DNA from: Bacteroidota bacterium
GTDB taxonomy: Bacteria; Bacteroidota; Bacteroidia; Bacteroidales; Cfx3-03
Direction of reading: 5' to 3'
Length of the DNA stretch: 7,172 nucleotides
Assembly: GCA_030706265.1 (NCBI GenBank)
Contig: JAUZOX010000133.1
Span: forward strand, 1-7,172
This document shows positions 1-7,172 of this stretch, piece by piece; position 1 is the first letter of the stretch, and the number at the start of each line of letters is the position of its first letter. Below the pieces are notes generated by a model, which worked only from the letters and a program-made list of their open reading frames with translations, was not told where the DNA came from and did not search any database. The translations under genes were made by a program, and so were the position numbers.

Positions 1-173
1 AAACCCAAATCGAGAATGATCAGCATAGGCTGCCCCGTAGCAGCTTGAACCAGTCCTTCCTTACCGGTAGAAGCTTCCAATATTTTATAACCATTTGCCG
101 AAAGCGTTATTTCAAGCAAACGACGGATTTGAACTTCGTCATCAATTATTAAAATGGAGCCTGAAGTTATCAT
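1..173 (-). CDS. kdpE: KdpE response regulator, N-terminal receiver domain (partial, cut by window edge)
   Basis: This is the DNA-binding response regulator partner of KdpD. In the family, an OmpR/PhoB-type protein of about 225-230 residues is phosphorylated by KdpD and activates the kdp promoter. Only the first 57 codons are in the window, read from ATG at 173-171. The translation opens with MITSGSILIIDDEVQIRRLL, which has the acidic pocket D11-D12 of a receiver domain. It reaches LIILDLG at residues 51-57, where D55 is the expected phospho-acceptor (equivalent to D52 of E. coli KdpE). The winged-helix output domain would lie beyond base 1. The start codon directly abuts the kdpD stop (TAAATG), so translation is probably coupled. 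Residue 50 is Met where PDLIILDLG-type proteins usually have Asp. Assignment to KdpE rather than a generic OmpR-family regulator rests on the LIILDLG motif and the position after kdpD. Confidence 0.93.
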   Translation of the reverse strand, partial: MITSGSILIIDDEVQIRRLLEITLSANGYKILEASTGKEGLVQAATGQPMLIILDLG

Positions 174-176
174 TTA
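171..176 (-). other. kdpD/kdpE zero-spacing junction (TAAATG)
   Basis: The TAA stop of kdpD (176-174) is followed immediately by the ATG of kdpE (173-171), with no intervening base. The last codons of kdpD are A-rich (around AAGCAAGATGAA) and contain no strong Shine-Dalgarno motif. Termination-reinitiation coupling of sensor and regulator is therefore the likely way kdpE is translated. That mechanism is inferred; the juxtaposition is seen directly. Confidence 0.85.
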
Positions 177-2858
177 TTCATCTTGCTTATCAAACTGGTT
201 CATTTCGGAAATTTTTACAGGAATTTTAATCGTAAATATTGCTCCACCATTCTGGCGGTTTCCAGCAATTACGGTTCCTCCGTGTGCTTCAACAAACCCT
301 TTCACAATGGATAAGCCTAATCCCGTACCTCCTGCCTTTGCATCTTTACCACGATAGAATTTATTAAAAATCTCACCTAATTCGGATGGTTTAAACCCTT
401 CCCCCCTATCCATCACTTGCATGGTTAGCGTTTCCTGGTCATAAAAGAACTTGAGTCGTATGTTGGTTCCTGAGGGAGCGTTCTGTGTTGCATTCAAAAC
501 CAGATTATGCAAAACTTGTTCAATAAGTCCAAAATCGAGGTAAACCAAAGGCATATCTGCCGGGATTACTGTAGCCAATTTAAAAGGTTGTAACTCTTCT
601 TTAAGATTATCCGCCACTTTATTTGCCAAATCATGTACATCACACCAATCCATGCGTGGGGTTATGCGGCCTGATTCAAGGCGCGACATATTTAACAAGT
701 TTTCAATCAATCTATTGAGCCTTATTGATGCAGTATTTATTTCAGAATACAATTTCAATTTCGTATCGTCCGGATAGTTTTGAGATAAAAGCGTATCTGA
801 AGCCCCCATAATGGTTGCTACTGGAATTCGCAATTCGTGCGAAATAGAATTAAAAAGGGTCTTGTAAAGTTTATCCGATTCATTGAGTAGATAAGCTTTT
901 CGGGCAGCCGTCCTTAAAAACTCTCGCTCATATCTACCGGATATCTGTGAAAGAAACGACTCCCAAAATTGTTCTTCGCCTTGGGTAAATAAGTCAAAAT
1001 GTTTCACCACAACTACCCCCATATTATTATCCCCCTTTAACGGGTAAAAGGTATAATCGGATGAAGGCAAAGTATCGGTGTTTTTACCCGCTTTTGCGGC
1101 ATGTCGATATACCCATGCCGCAATGCTCAAATCGTTTTTTGAAAGTTTAATGTTGGTATCGTGCCTGATGTTATTTTCGAGTTCATTGAACTCATTTTTA
1201 AGGATGATGGCACAATCCAATGTGAAAAATTTTCGAATATATCTGACCGCTAATTTAGTGACCTCATCAATTCCTGGCGCTTGAGATAATTCTCTGGTTA
1301 GTTGATAAAGTGCATGGGTTCTTTCTTCACGGATCCTGATTTTCTTCTCCTGCCGTCGAACCCTTGAAGTCAATATGCCATTCATTAATGCAATGATAAA
1401 GAACATAACAAGCATAAGCATATCCACAGGTCTTTCGACATGCAGGGTAAAATGAGGCGGTATGAAAAAATAATCCCAAATGAGGGCACTCATGGTTGCC
1501 GCCAGTAATATCGGGCCTGTACCGTAAAATAAGGCAAGGATCGACACCAAAAACAACAAAACGAAAGAAACAACCTGATATCCAATCAAATCCTTAACCA
1601 GAAAACAGATGATGGCTGTTAAAATGACAAAAATATTTATGATGAAATATTGACGAATATTAGATGTAAATGCAGGCACTGAAACTTTTTGCTTGAAGTG
1701 ATCTTTTGCCTGGCTATCAGAGCCCAGAATATAAACATCAATGTTTCCGCTATATCGGATAAGTTTGTTGGCAAAGTTCTCAAGCCTGAGCATCGAATAG
1801 AGGTTTCGTACTCTTGGTTTTCCAACAATGATGTGCGTTATATTTTCTTTTTGTGCAAAATCAACTATTGCCTTAACGACATCGTAATTCGTGATGATAC
1901 GAAACTTTATTCCTAATTGCTTTGCAACATTAATATTCTTGTCGAGTTGTTCGTTTTCTTTTGGAGTAAGCTTATGCAATGTTTCAACATAAATAGCCTG
2001 AATAGTTGCCCCCATCGAATACGACAGGTTTTTAGCCCAGCGCAAAAGTCTTGTTGATTGTTGCTTATAATCTATAGCCACCAAAAGGCTTAATCCTGAT
2101 TTCCACGGACCCCTTATTCGTTTTTGCTGCATATAATCATGCAGCTGTTTATCAACCCGATCTGCAACGATACGCAATGCCATTTCGCGTAAAGCCGTAA
2201 TATTTCCTTTTCGGAAGAAATTTTCTATTGCCTCTTTGGAGCGCTCAGGGGTATAAACCTTTCCTTCGGATAAACGTTGAAGCAATTCATCGGGGATCAG
2301 ATCAATGACTTCCACTTCATCTGCGTTTTCAAAGATCTCGTCGGGTACCGTTTCCCTGACAATAATGCCTGTAATTTGTGCAACCGTCTCTGAGCGACTT
2401 TCAAGATGTTGAACATTTAATGTGGTATAGACATTAATGCCGTTATCCAATATCTCGAGGATATCCTGAAACCTTTTGGCATGACGGCTTCCCGGGGCAT
2501 TTGTATGCGCAAGCTCATCAACGACAACTATTTGCGGTTTCCGGGCAAGAATTGCATCCAAATCCATTTCATCTAATGAAGCAGACTTGTAATCGTATTT
2601 TTTACGGGGAATAATTTCCAAGCCTTCTGTTAATTCGGCCGTCTCCTTTCGATTGTGGGTTTCAACATACCCGATGATGATATCGTTTCCCTTTAATTTT
2701 TCAGCGCGAGCAGTTTCCAGCATAGTATATGTTTTACCCACGCCTGCGCACATACCAAAAAATATTTTCATTTTGCCGCGTTTGCTCTTTTCTTCTTCAC
2801 TGAGCAAAGAAGCTAAAAGCTCATCTGGGCTTGGTCTGTTATCGTCGAAACTGTTCAT
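174..2858 (-). CDS. kdpD: KdpD, full-length membrane sensor histidine kinase for K+/osmotic stress
   Basis: The sensor kinase of the Kdp system autophosphorylates on histidine and passes phosphate to KdpE. At 894 residues it has the full family length. Domains in order are as follows. The KdpD N-terminal ATP-binding domain spans about 28-235, with Walker A GMCAGVGKT (35-43), Walker B-like IVVVDELAHTN (110-120) and the family signature APGSRHAKRFQDI. A universal-stress-protein-like domain covers about 253-378 (VGKPRVRNL at 345-353). Four hydrophobic segments fall between about 403 and 496, followed by a basic cluster at R499-R513. A GAF-like region spans about 515-640. The kinase core has the H-box SISHELRIP with phospho-acceptor H674, N-box NLVLNA (N785, N789), G1 box DRGEG (817-821), F-box FNKFYRG (831-837) and G2 box GGTGLGLS (843-850). 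The start is fixed by the ATGA overlap with kdpC. It is intact, with no frameshift seen. Confidence 0.97.
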   Translation of the reverse strand: MNSFDDNRPSPDELLASLLSEEEKSKRGKMKIFFGMCAGVGKTYTMLETARAEKLKGNDIIIGYVETHNRKETAELTEGLEIIPRKKYDYKSASLDEMDLDAILARKPQIVVVDELAHTNAPGSRHAKRFQDILEILDNGINVYTTLNVQHLESRSETVAQITGIIVRETVPDEIFENADEVEVIDLIPDELLQRLSEGKVYTPERSKEAIENFFRKGNITALREMALRIVADRVDKQLHDYMQQKRIRGPWKSGLSLLVAIDYKQQSTRLLRWAKNLSYSMGATIQAIYVETLHKLTPKENEQLDKNINVAKQLGIKFRIITNYDVVKAIVDFAQKENITHIIVGKPRVRNLYSMLRLENFANKLIRYSGNIDVYILGSDSQAKDHFKQKVSVPAFTSNIRQYFIINIFVILTAIICFLVKDLIGYQVVSFVLLFLVSILALFYGTGPILLAATMSALIWDYFFIPPHFTLHVERPVDMLMLVMFFIIALMNGILTSRVRRQEKKIRIREERTHALYQLTRELSQAPGIDEVTKLAVRYIRKFFTLDCAIILKNEFNELENNIRHDTNIKLSKNDLSIAAWVYRHAAKAGKNTDTLPSSDYTFYPLKGDNNMGVVVVKHFDLFTQGEEQFWESFLSQISGRYEREFLRTAARKAYLLNESDKLYKTLFNSISHELRIPVATIMGASDTLLSQNYPDDTKLKLYSEINTASIRLNRLIENLLNMSRLESGRITPRMDWCDVHDLANKVADNLKEELQPFKLATVIPADMPLVYLDFGLIEQVLHNLVLNATQNAPSGTNIRLKFFYDQETLTMQVMDRGEGFKPSELGEIFNKFYRGKDAKAGGTGLGLSIVKGFVEAHGGTVIAGNRQNGGAIFTIKIPVKISEMNQFDKQDE
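2855..2858 (-). other. kdpC/kdpD ATGA start-stop overlap
   Basis: The kdpD ATG occupies 2858-2856 and the kdpC TGA occupies 2857-2855, giving the classic 4-base ATGA overlap. It ties production of the sensor kinase to translation of the last transporter subunit. Upstream of the kdpD ATG there is only a weak AGAG about 15 bases away, so coupling rather than independent initiation is likely (inference). Confidence 0.9.
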
Positions 2859-3427
2859 CGTATTTTATCAATCTCTAAATTTAGCAATAATACATTTATT
2901 CGCTCATCCCCAAGAACTATAAATTGGGGAGCTTCAGTCAGATCATGAATACATTGAATCACCCTTTGCTTTTGTAATTGACTAAAACGGCGGGCTTTTT
3001 TTATTCTGTCCACTTGCAACAGTGCCGCCTTTGGAGAGATATGGGGATCAAGGCCACTTGCCGAAGCAAATAACATCTCAGATGGAATTGCAGTTCGGCT
3101 GTCTAGTTGATTAAATGCCATGAACTTATTTTTACGTTCTGCAACCATTTTTTGGAGTTTCGCATTCGTCAACCCCCAGTTGGAGCCACCCGAAGGCAGT
3201 GGATTATAAGAGATTGCGGACGGACGGGAAGAAAAATAAATAGCAGAATCAAATTGCTGACCAATGAGCTTGCTGCCAACAGCCTTGTTGTCAACTGTAA
3301 TGATACTGCCATTTGCTTTGTTCGGAAATGATAACTGGGCAATTCCCGTAACTAAAATAGGATATATAATTCCGGTAAGAACAGTAAAAAATAGAAATAT
3401 CTTCAATGATATGATGACCGTTTTCAT
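2855..3427 (-). CDS. kdpC: KdpC, accessory subunit of the K+-transporting ATPase
   Basis: KdpC is the small single-pass subunit of the KdpFABC complex. It is thought to stabilise the complex and promote ATP or K+ affinity. The 190-residue length is typical of the family. An N-terminal membrane segment spans about residues 7-31 and the rest is hydrophilic, expected outside the cytoplasm in the periplasm. Conserved blocks are visible: NKANGSII (36-43), GSKLIGQQFDSAIYFSSRPSA (51-71), GGSNWGLTN (80-88), ASASGLDPHIS (121-131), and a C-terminal LGDERINVLLLNLEID (172-187). L86 sits where the family commonly has Pro (SN-x-G-P-TN), a small deviation. The ATG at 3427-3425 lies 11 bases after the kdpB stop and places the membrane segment at the usual distance from the N-terminus. 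No Shine-Dalgarno motif is evident. The gene end overlaps kdpD by 4 bases. Confidence 0.97.
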   Translation of the reverse strand: MKTVIISLKIFLFFTVLTGIIYPILVTGIAQLSFPNKANGSIITVDNKAVGSKLIGQQFDSAIYFSSRPSAISYNPLPSGGSNWGLTNAKLQKMVAERKNKFMAFNQLDSRTAIPSEMLFASASGLDPHISPKAALLQVDRIKKARRFSQLQKQRVIQCIHDLTEAPQFIVLGDERINVLLLNLEIDKIR

Positions 3428-3438
3428 TTTAAAACGAT

Positions 3439-5514
3439 TTACAGGTTTATTAAAATATCAATGAACTTGATGCCGATGAAAGGAGCAATGATCCCGCCTA
3501 ACCCATATATGAAAAGATTTCGCATCAATGCTTCAATAGCCGAAACGGGTTTATAGCGCACCCCTTTTAAAGCCAAAGGGACTAACAAGATTATAATAAT
3601 GGCATTAAAAATAACCGCACTCAAAATCGCACTTTGAGGTGAACCAAGATGCATGACATTTAAAGCTGAAAGCGGGCCAACACCGTTTTTACCAACATAT
3701 AATGAAAGCGTAATTGCAGGTATAATGGCAAAATACTTTGCCACGTCATTGGCGATGCTGAAAGTAGTAAGCGAACCTCGCGTCATCAACAATTGTTTCC
3801 CCACCTCCACAACCTCGATTAATTTAGTGGGATTACTGTCGAGGTCAACCATATTTCCGGCTTCACGGGCTGCCTGTGTGCCTGTATTCATAGCAATACC
3901 CACATCTGCTTGTGCCAGTGCGGGAGCATCGTTTGTACCATCGCCTATCATTCCTACTAGATGACCGTTAGTTTGTTCTTCACGAATGCGACGCAACTTG
4001 TCTTCGGGCTTTGCTTCAGCCATGAAGTCGTCTACACCTGCCTCAGCTGCAATTGCGGCTGCAGTCAAAGAATTATCTCCGGTTATCATTACTGTTTTGA
4101 TCCCCATTTTTCTTAACTCGGCAAAGCGCTGCTTTATTCCACCCTTCACAATATCTTTAAGATGAACAACACCCAAGACTCTATCATCTGAAGCCACGAC
4201 CAACGGGGTAGCTCCCTGGCGAGCCAGTTCTGAAACGCTATCCTGAATTTTTTGGGGATAAAATCCATTGTTATTATGTACAAACGTACGAATGGCATCA
4301 GCCGAACCTTTACGAATATGATGAATTCTCCCATCCTCTGCCTGATAGTCAACGCCACTCATTCTGGATTGAGCCGTAAATGGAATGAAAGTTGCATTGA
4401 GCTGATGAACTTCACGCCCCCTGATATTGAATTTCTCTTTGGCAAGAACAACGATCGAACGCCCCTCAGGTGTTTCATCCGACAAAGATGAAAGCTGGGC
4501 TGCATCTGCAAGTTCTTCTACCGTCACATCATCGGCAGGAATGAAATCTGTGGCCATGCGGTTTCCAAAGGTGATGGTTCCTGTTTTGTCAAGCAGCAGG
4601 ACATCAACATCCCCCGCAGCTTCGATGGCCCGACCACTGGTTGCAATAACGTTTCGTTGTAATAGCCTGTCCATTCCGCTTATTCCGATTGCACTCAACA
4701 AGCCTCCAATTGTGGTTGGGATCAGACAAACCAGTAAGGCGATCAATACCGGGATTGTTAAGTTTTGCGTCATGGGTAAACCAGATGCCGAAAGGCTGTA
4801 GCCAAAAAAAGCCGGCAGTGTTGCAACTGCCAATAGAAAGATGATCGACAATCCGGATAGAAGGATGGTCAGTGCTATTTCATTGGGTGTTTTTTGACGA
4901 TTGGCACCTTCAACCAATGCGATAATCCGGTCGATAAAAGTATTTCCCGGTTCGGTCGTTATTTTAATAATGATCTTGTCGCTGATCACTTTGGTCCCTC
5001 CGGTAACTGCAGAACGGTCACCTCCGCTTTCACGGATTACAGGAGCAGATTCACCCGTGATAGCAGATTCATCAACACTGGCAATTCCTTCGATGACCTC
5101 TCCATCAGAAGGGATTACATCACCAGCTTCGCAAACGACCAAATCACCTTTTCTCAGTGCCGTTGCCAATGTTGAAACAATTTGTTTGCCAACGATTTTA
5201 CGTGCCATAATTTCAGTCCTGTGCTTACGCAAACTTTCTGCCTGTGCTTTTCCCCTGCCTTCAGCAATAGCCTCTGAGAAATTGGCAAATAATACAGTAA
5301 ACCACAACCAAATGGCTATCTGCAAATTGAAAGAAGAAAAATCGCCCTGTAATAAGCCTGTAAAAACAAGGATTGTTGTTAGCACTGCACCAATGGCCAC
5401 AATAAAAATCACCGGATTCTTAACTTGTAAAGATGGTTTTAACTTAGAGAAACTGCTTTTCGCAGCCTGAACTAGGATCCCTTTATTAAACAAACTTATT
5501 TTCTTTGTACTCAT
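3439..5514 (-). CDS. kdpB: KdpB, catalytic P-type ATPase subunit of the K+-transporting complex
   Basis: KdpB hydrolyses ATP through an aspartyl-phosphate intermediate to drive K+ import with KdpA in the inner membrane. Its 691 residues match the family (E. coli about 682). Hydrophobic segments appear near 33-53, 64-80, 212-235, 250-275, 585-605, 628-648 and 665-688. The actuator loop carries TGES (153-156). The membrane P-motif is IPTTIGG (265-271). The phosphorylation site DKTGT begins at D309. The nucleotide domain shows FTAQSRMSG (379-387) and KGS (402-404). The hinge motifs are MITGDN (476-481) and GDGTNDAPAL (524-533). FSIANDVAKYF (585-595) contributes D590 and K593, equivalents of the membrane D/K dipole residues known in E. 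coli KdpB. S156 of TGES corresponds to the serine whose phosphorylation inhibits E. coli KdpB. The start at 5514-5512 follows kdpA by 12 bases and gives the normal KdpB N-terminus. No defects were seen. Confidence 0.98.
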   Translation of the reverse strand: MSTKKISLFNKGILVQAAKSSFSKLKPSLQVKNPVIFIVAIGAVLTTILVFTGLLQGDFSSFNLQIAIWLWFTVLFANFSEAIAEGRGKAQAESLRKHRTEIMARKIVGKQIVSTLATALRKGDLVVCEAGDVIPSDGEVIEGIASVDESAITGESAPVIRESGGDRSAVTGGTKVISDKIIIKITTEPGNTFIDRIIALVEGANRQKTPNEIALTILLSGLSIIFLLAVATLPAFFGYSLSASGLPMTQNLTIPVLIALLVCLIPTTIGGLLSAIGISGMDRLLQRNVIATSGRAIEAAGDVDVLLLDKTGTITFGNRMATDFIPADDVTVEELADAAQLSSLSDETPEGRSIVVLAKEKFNIRGREVHQLNATFIPFTAQSRMSGVDYQAEDGRIHHIRKGSADAIRTFVHNNNGFYPQKIQDSVSELARQGATPLVVASDDRVLGVVHLKDIVKGGIKQRFAELRKMGIKTVMITGDNSLTAAAIAAEAGVDDFMAEAKPEDKLRRIREEQTNGHLVGMIGDGTNDAPALAQADVGIAMNTGTQAAREAGNMVDLDSNPTKLIEVVEVGKQLLMTRGSLTTFSIANDVAKYFAIIPAITLSLYVGKNGVGPLSALNVMHLGSPQSAILSAVIFNAIIIILLVPLALKGVRYKPVSAIEALMRNLFIYGLGGIIAPFIGIKFIDILINL

Positions 5515-5520
5515 GCCGGG

Positions 5521-5529
5521 TTATTATTA
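5521..5529 (-). other. Triple in-frame TAA stop at the kdpA end
   Basis: Reading down from 5529 on the minus strand, the kdpA stop TAA is followed at once by two more TAA codons in the same frame. After them come CCC GGC and the kdpB ATG. kdpA and kdpB are thus in the same frame, separated by three stops and two sense codons. The three stops would block any readthrough fusion of the two membrane proteins. This is directly visible; any functional selection is inference. Confidence 0.9.
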
Positions 5530-7172
5530 AAAGGTTATGCCATTATTCATTAACAAATGATCCACGATGGGGCCAAGCGATAAAGCCGGGAAATGGGTTA
5601 ATCCACCAACAATCAAGATGACCGAAATAAGCAGTCCGATAAATAATCCATTATCAGTCGGAAAAGTTCCAGAAGAAAGGGGCGTTATCTTCTTTCCGGC
5701 CATGTTTCCGGCTATAGCCATTACCGGAATAATAATACCAAAACGACCTATTAACATTCCTATTCCCAAGGTGAGGTTATAGAAGACGGTATTTGCATTC
5801 AAACCGGCAAAAGCACTACCATTGTTTGCAGCAGCAGAGCTATAGGCATAAAGTATTTCAGATAAGCCATGCGGACCCGCATTGTTAAGTCCAGCCAGTC
5901 CCATACTACTGGCAGATGCCCAGGCAGCGAAAACCAATATGACGATATTAGGGGCGAGCATGGCAATGATTGCCATTTTCACATCAAATGACTCTATTTT
6001 CTTGCCCAGGTATTCGGGAGTGCGCCCTACCATCAATCCGGCTATGAATACAGTCAGGATCACAAAAACAATCATACCATAAAGTCCAGCCCCTACTCCA
6101 CCAAAAATAATTTCACCCAGCATTAAATTTATCATTGCGATCATACCCGATATGGGCGATAGACTATCGTGCATCGCATTTACCGAACCATTTGAAGCTG
6201 CAGTAGTAGAAACAGCCCAAAGTATACTGTTTGTAATGCCAAAACGGGTTTCCTTTCCTTCCATCAGGTGTAAATGTCCCAAAATGGGATTGGCAGCATA
6301 TTCTGCTTTTAACGCAAAACATAACCCTGCTAAAAGCATTATAATCATTACTGTAAAGATGGCCCATCCCTGCCTCGCCGAACCCACCATCTTTCCATAC
6401 GTAACGGTCAGGGCTGCCGGAATAAGCAATATGGCTAACATTTCGAGAAGATTGCTCAATGGAGTCGGATTCTCAAAAGGATGCGCACTATTGGCGCTAA
6501 AGAAACCGCCACCATTTGTTCCCAGTTGTTTTATGGCAATTTGTGAAGCAGCAGGGCCCATCGGGATTACCTGATGAGCACCTTGTAATGTTTGTACGGT
6601 GTCATAAGTTTTAAAATTTTGCACCACACCCTGCCCAACCAGGATTATAGCAAACAGGATTGAAAGCGGTAAAAGCACATATAAAATAGACCGGGTGAGA
6701 TCTACCCAGAAATTACCAAGAAAAGCAGTTGTCTTTCTGGTAATGCCCCTGATGAGTGCCAATAAAACAGCAATTCCTGTAGCGGCACTTACGAAGTTTT
6801 GAACCGTCAACCCAACCATTTGTACGAAATAGCTCAATGTCGTTTCACCAGAATATCCCTGCCAGTTCGTGTTGGTCATAAAACTTACTGCTGTATTGAA
6901 AGCAGAATGCCAGGATACATTTGGTAGGTGCGCAGGATTCAGGGGTAAGCTTGCCTGAAAGAGCTGAATCAAAAATAAAAAAATCAATCCCACTATATTA
7001 AACCAAAGCAACCCAAAAGTATATGATTTCCAATTTGATTCCTCACCGGGATTAACACGAATAAATTGATAGGTCAGTTTTTCTAACCAACCGAAAACAG
7101 GCAACATGAAATGCTTTTCACCTGTAAATACCTTATACATGTAATTGCCTAAAACAGGCGTTAACCCAATTA
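5527..7172 (-). CDS. kdpA: KdpA, K+-binding and translocating subunit (5' end beyond window)
   Basis: KdpA is the channel-like subunit of KdpFABC that selects K+ and is related to the Trk/Ktr/HKT superfamily. From the first Met in the window (7140-7138) it spans 537 residues. The frame continues open for 10 more complete codons to the edge, encoding IGLTPVLGNY, which resembles the conserved end of the first membrane helix (PLG-x-Y). The true start therefore lies beyond base 7172. The four pore-loop filter regions are all present (numbered from the 7140 Met): TNTNWQGYSGE (89-99), GTNGGGFFSANSAHPFENP (207-225), AASNGSVNAM (314-323) and AANNGSAFAG (437-446). The VGRTPEYLGKKIE block (371-383) is also typical of KdpA. 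Multiple long hydrophobic segments fit the ten-helix family topology. The gene ends in three tandem TAA codons, 12 bases before kdpB. Any kdpF and the promoter would lie upstream, outside the window. Confidence 0.97.
   Translation of the reverse strand, partial: IGLTPVLGNYMYKVFTGEKHFMLPVFGWLEKLTYQFIRVNPGEESNWKSYTFGLLWFNIVGLIFLFLIQLFQASLPLNPAHLPNVSWHSAFNTAVSFMTNTNWQGYSGETTLSYFVQMVGLTVQNFVSAATGIAVLLALIRGITRKTTAFLGNFWVDLTRSILYVLLPLSILFAIILVGQGVVQNFKTYDTVQTLQGAHQVIPMGPAASQIAIKQLGTNGGGFFSANSAHPFENPTPLSNLLEMLAILLIPAALTVTYGKMVGSARQGWAIFTVMIIMLLAGLCFALKAEYAANPILGHLHLMEGKETRFGITNSILWAVSTTAASNGSVNAMHDSLSPISGMIAMINLMLGEIIFGGVGAGLYGMIVFVILTVFIAGLMVGRTPEYLGKKIESFDVKMAIIAMLAPNIVILVFAAWASASSMGLAGLNNAGPHGLSEILYAYSSAAANNGSAFAGLNANTVFYNLTLGIGMLIGRFGIIIPVMAIAGNMAGKKITPLSSGTFPTDNGLFIGLLISVILIVGGLTHFPALSLGPIVDHLLMNNGITF

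Noticed and set aside
1725..2100. Possible c-di-AMP binding in the USP-like domain of KdpD
   Set aside because: S. aureus KdpD binds c-di-AMP through an SxS...FTAxY motif, and I could not find that pattern in residues 253-378 here, so no claim is made.
2859..2900. Possible internal promoter or RBS before kdpD
   Set aside because: The sequence is A/T-rich but encodes the conserved KdpC C-terminus. No Bacteroidota-type -33/-7 pair was found, and the only purine run (AGAG) is too far from the start.
4427..4801. Open 124-codon frame on the plus strand opposite the KdpB phosphorylation-site region
   Set aside because: Low-complexity Ser/Thr/Pro-rich translation, fully antisense to the strongly constrained DKTGT and IPTTIGG coding sequence.
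4901..5470. Open 189-codon frame on the plus strand opposite kdpB
   Set aside because: It lies wholly antisense to the conserved actuator and N-terminal region of KdpB, has no recognisable domain and no separate upstream signals. It is best explained as a shadow of the kdpB codons.
5515..5526. Terminator or attenuator hairpin between kdpA and kdpB
   Set aside because: The 12-base gap has no inverted repeat and no U-tract.
6152..6574. Open 140-codon frame on the plus strand opposite kdpA
   Set aside because: It is antisense to KdpA pore-loop coding sequence. Its composition is what reverse-complemented membrane-protein codons give, and no family is recognisable.

Overview
The window is almost entirely coding, all on the minus strand, and reads as one high-affinity potassium uptake operon in the order kdpA-kdpB-kdpC-kdpD-kdpE (transcription runs from high to low coordinates). 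Both ends are cut by the window. kdpA lacks its first codons, because its reading frame stays open to base 7172, and kdpE is present only as its first 57 codons. No RNA genes, insertion sequences, CRISPR arrays, repeats or clear terminators were seen, and no stretch over about 12 bases lies outside a gene. The operon promoter, any kdpF and the kdpE end lie outside the window.

Layout from the operon's 5' side: kdpA (7172 down to 5527, K+ channel-like subunit), a 12-base gap holding two extra TAA codons, kdpB (5514-3439, P-type ATPase subunit), an 11-base gap, kdpC (3427-2855, small accessory subunit), a 4-base ATGA overlap, kdpD (2858-174, full-length sensor kinase), a zero-base junction TAAATG, then kdpE (173 to 1, response regulator receiver domain).

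The parts form a complete sense-and-respond unit. KdpD senses low potassium or osmotic stress at the inner membrane and phosphorylates KdpE at D55. By analogy with well-studied systems, KdpE then activates the operon. KdpA selects and conducts K+, KdpB hydrolyses ATP through the D309 aspartyl-phosphate cycle, and KdpC stabilises the complex. All key catalytic and filter motifs are present, so every gene looks functional.

The host is probably a member of the Bacteroidota. Gene starts are preceded by A/T-rich sequence with no good Shine-Dalgarno motif, base composition is moderate to AT-leaning, and the protein sequences have the flavour I associate with that phylum. This is inference without a database search. 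I do not see an undescribed system here. The points worth a second look are junction architecture, the true kdpA start, and a few substitutions at normally conserved positions.
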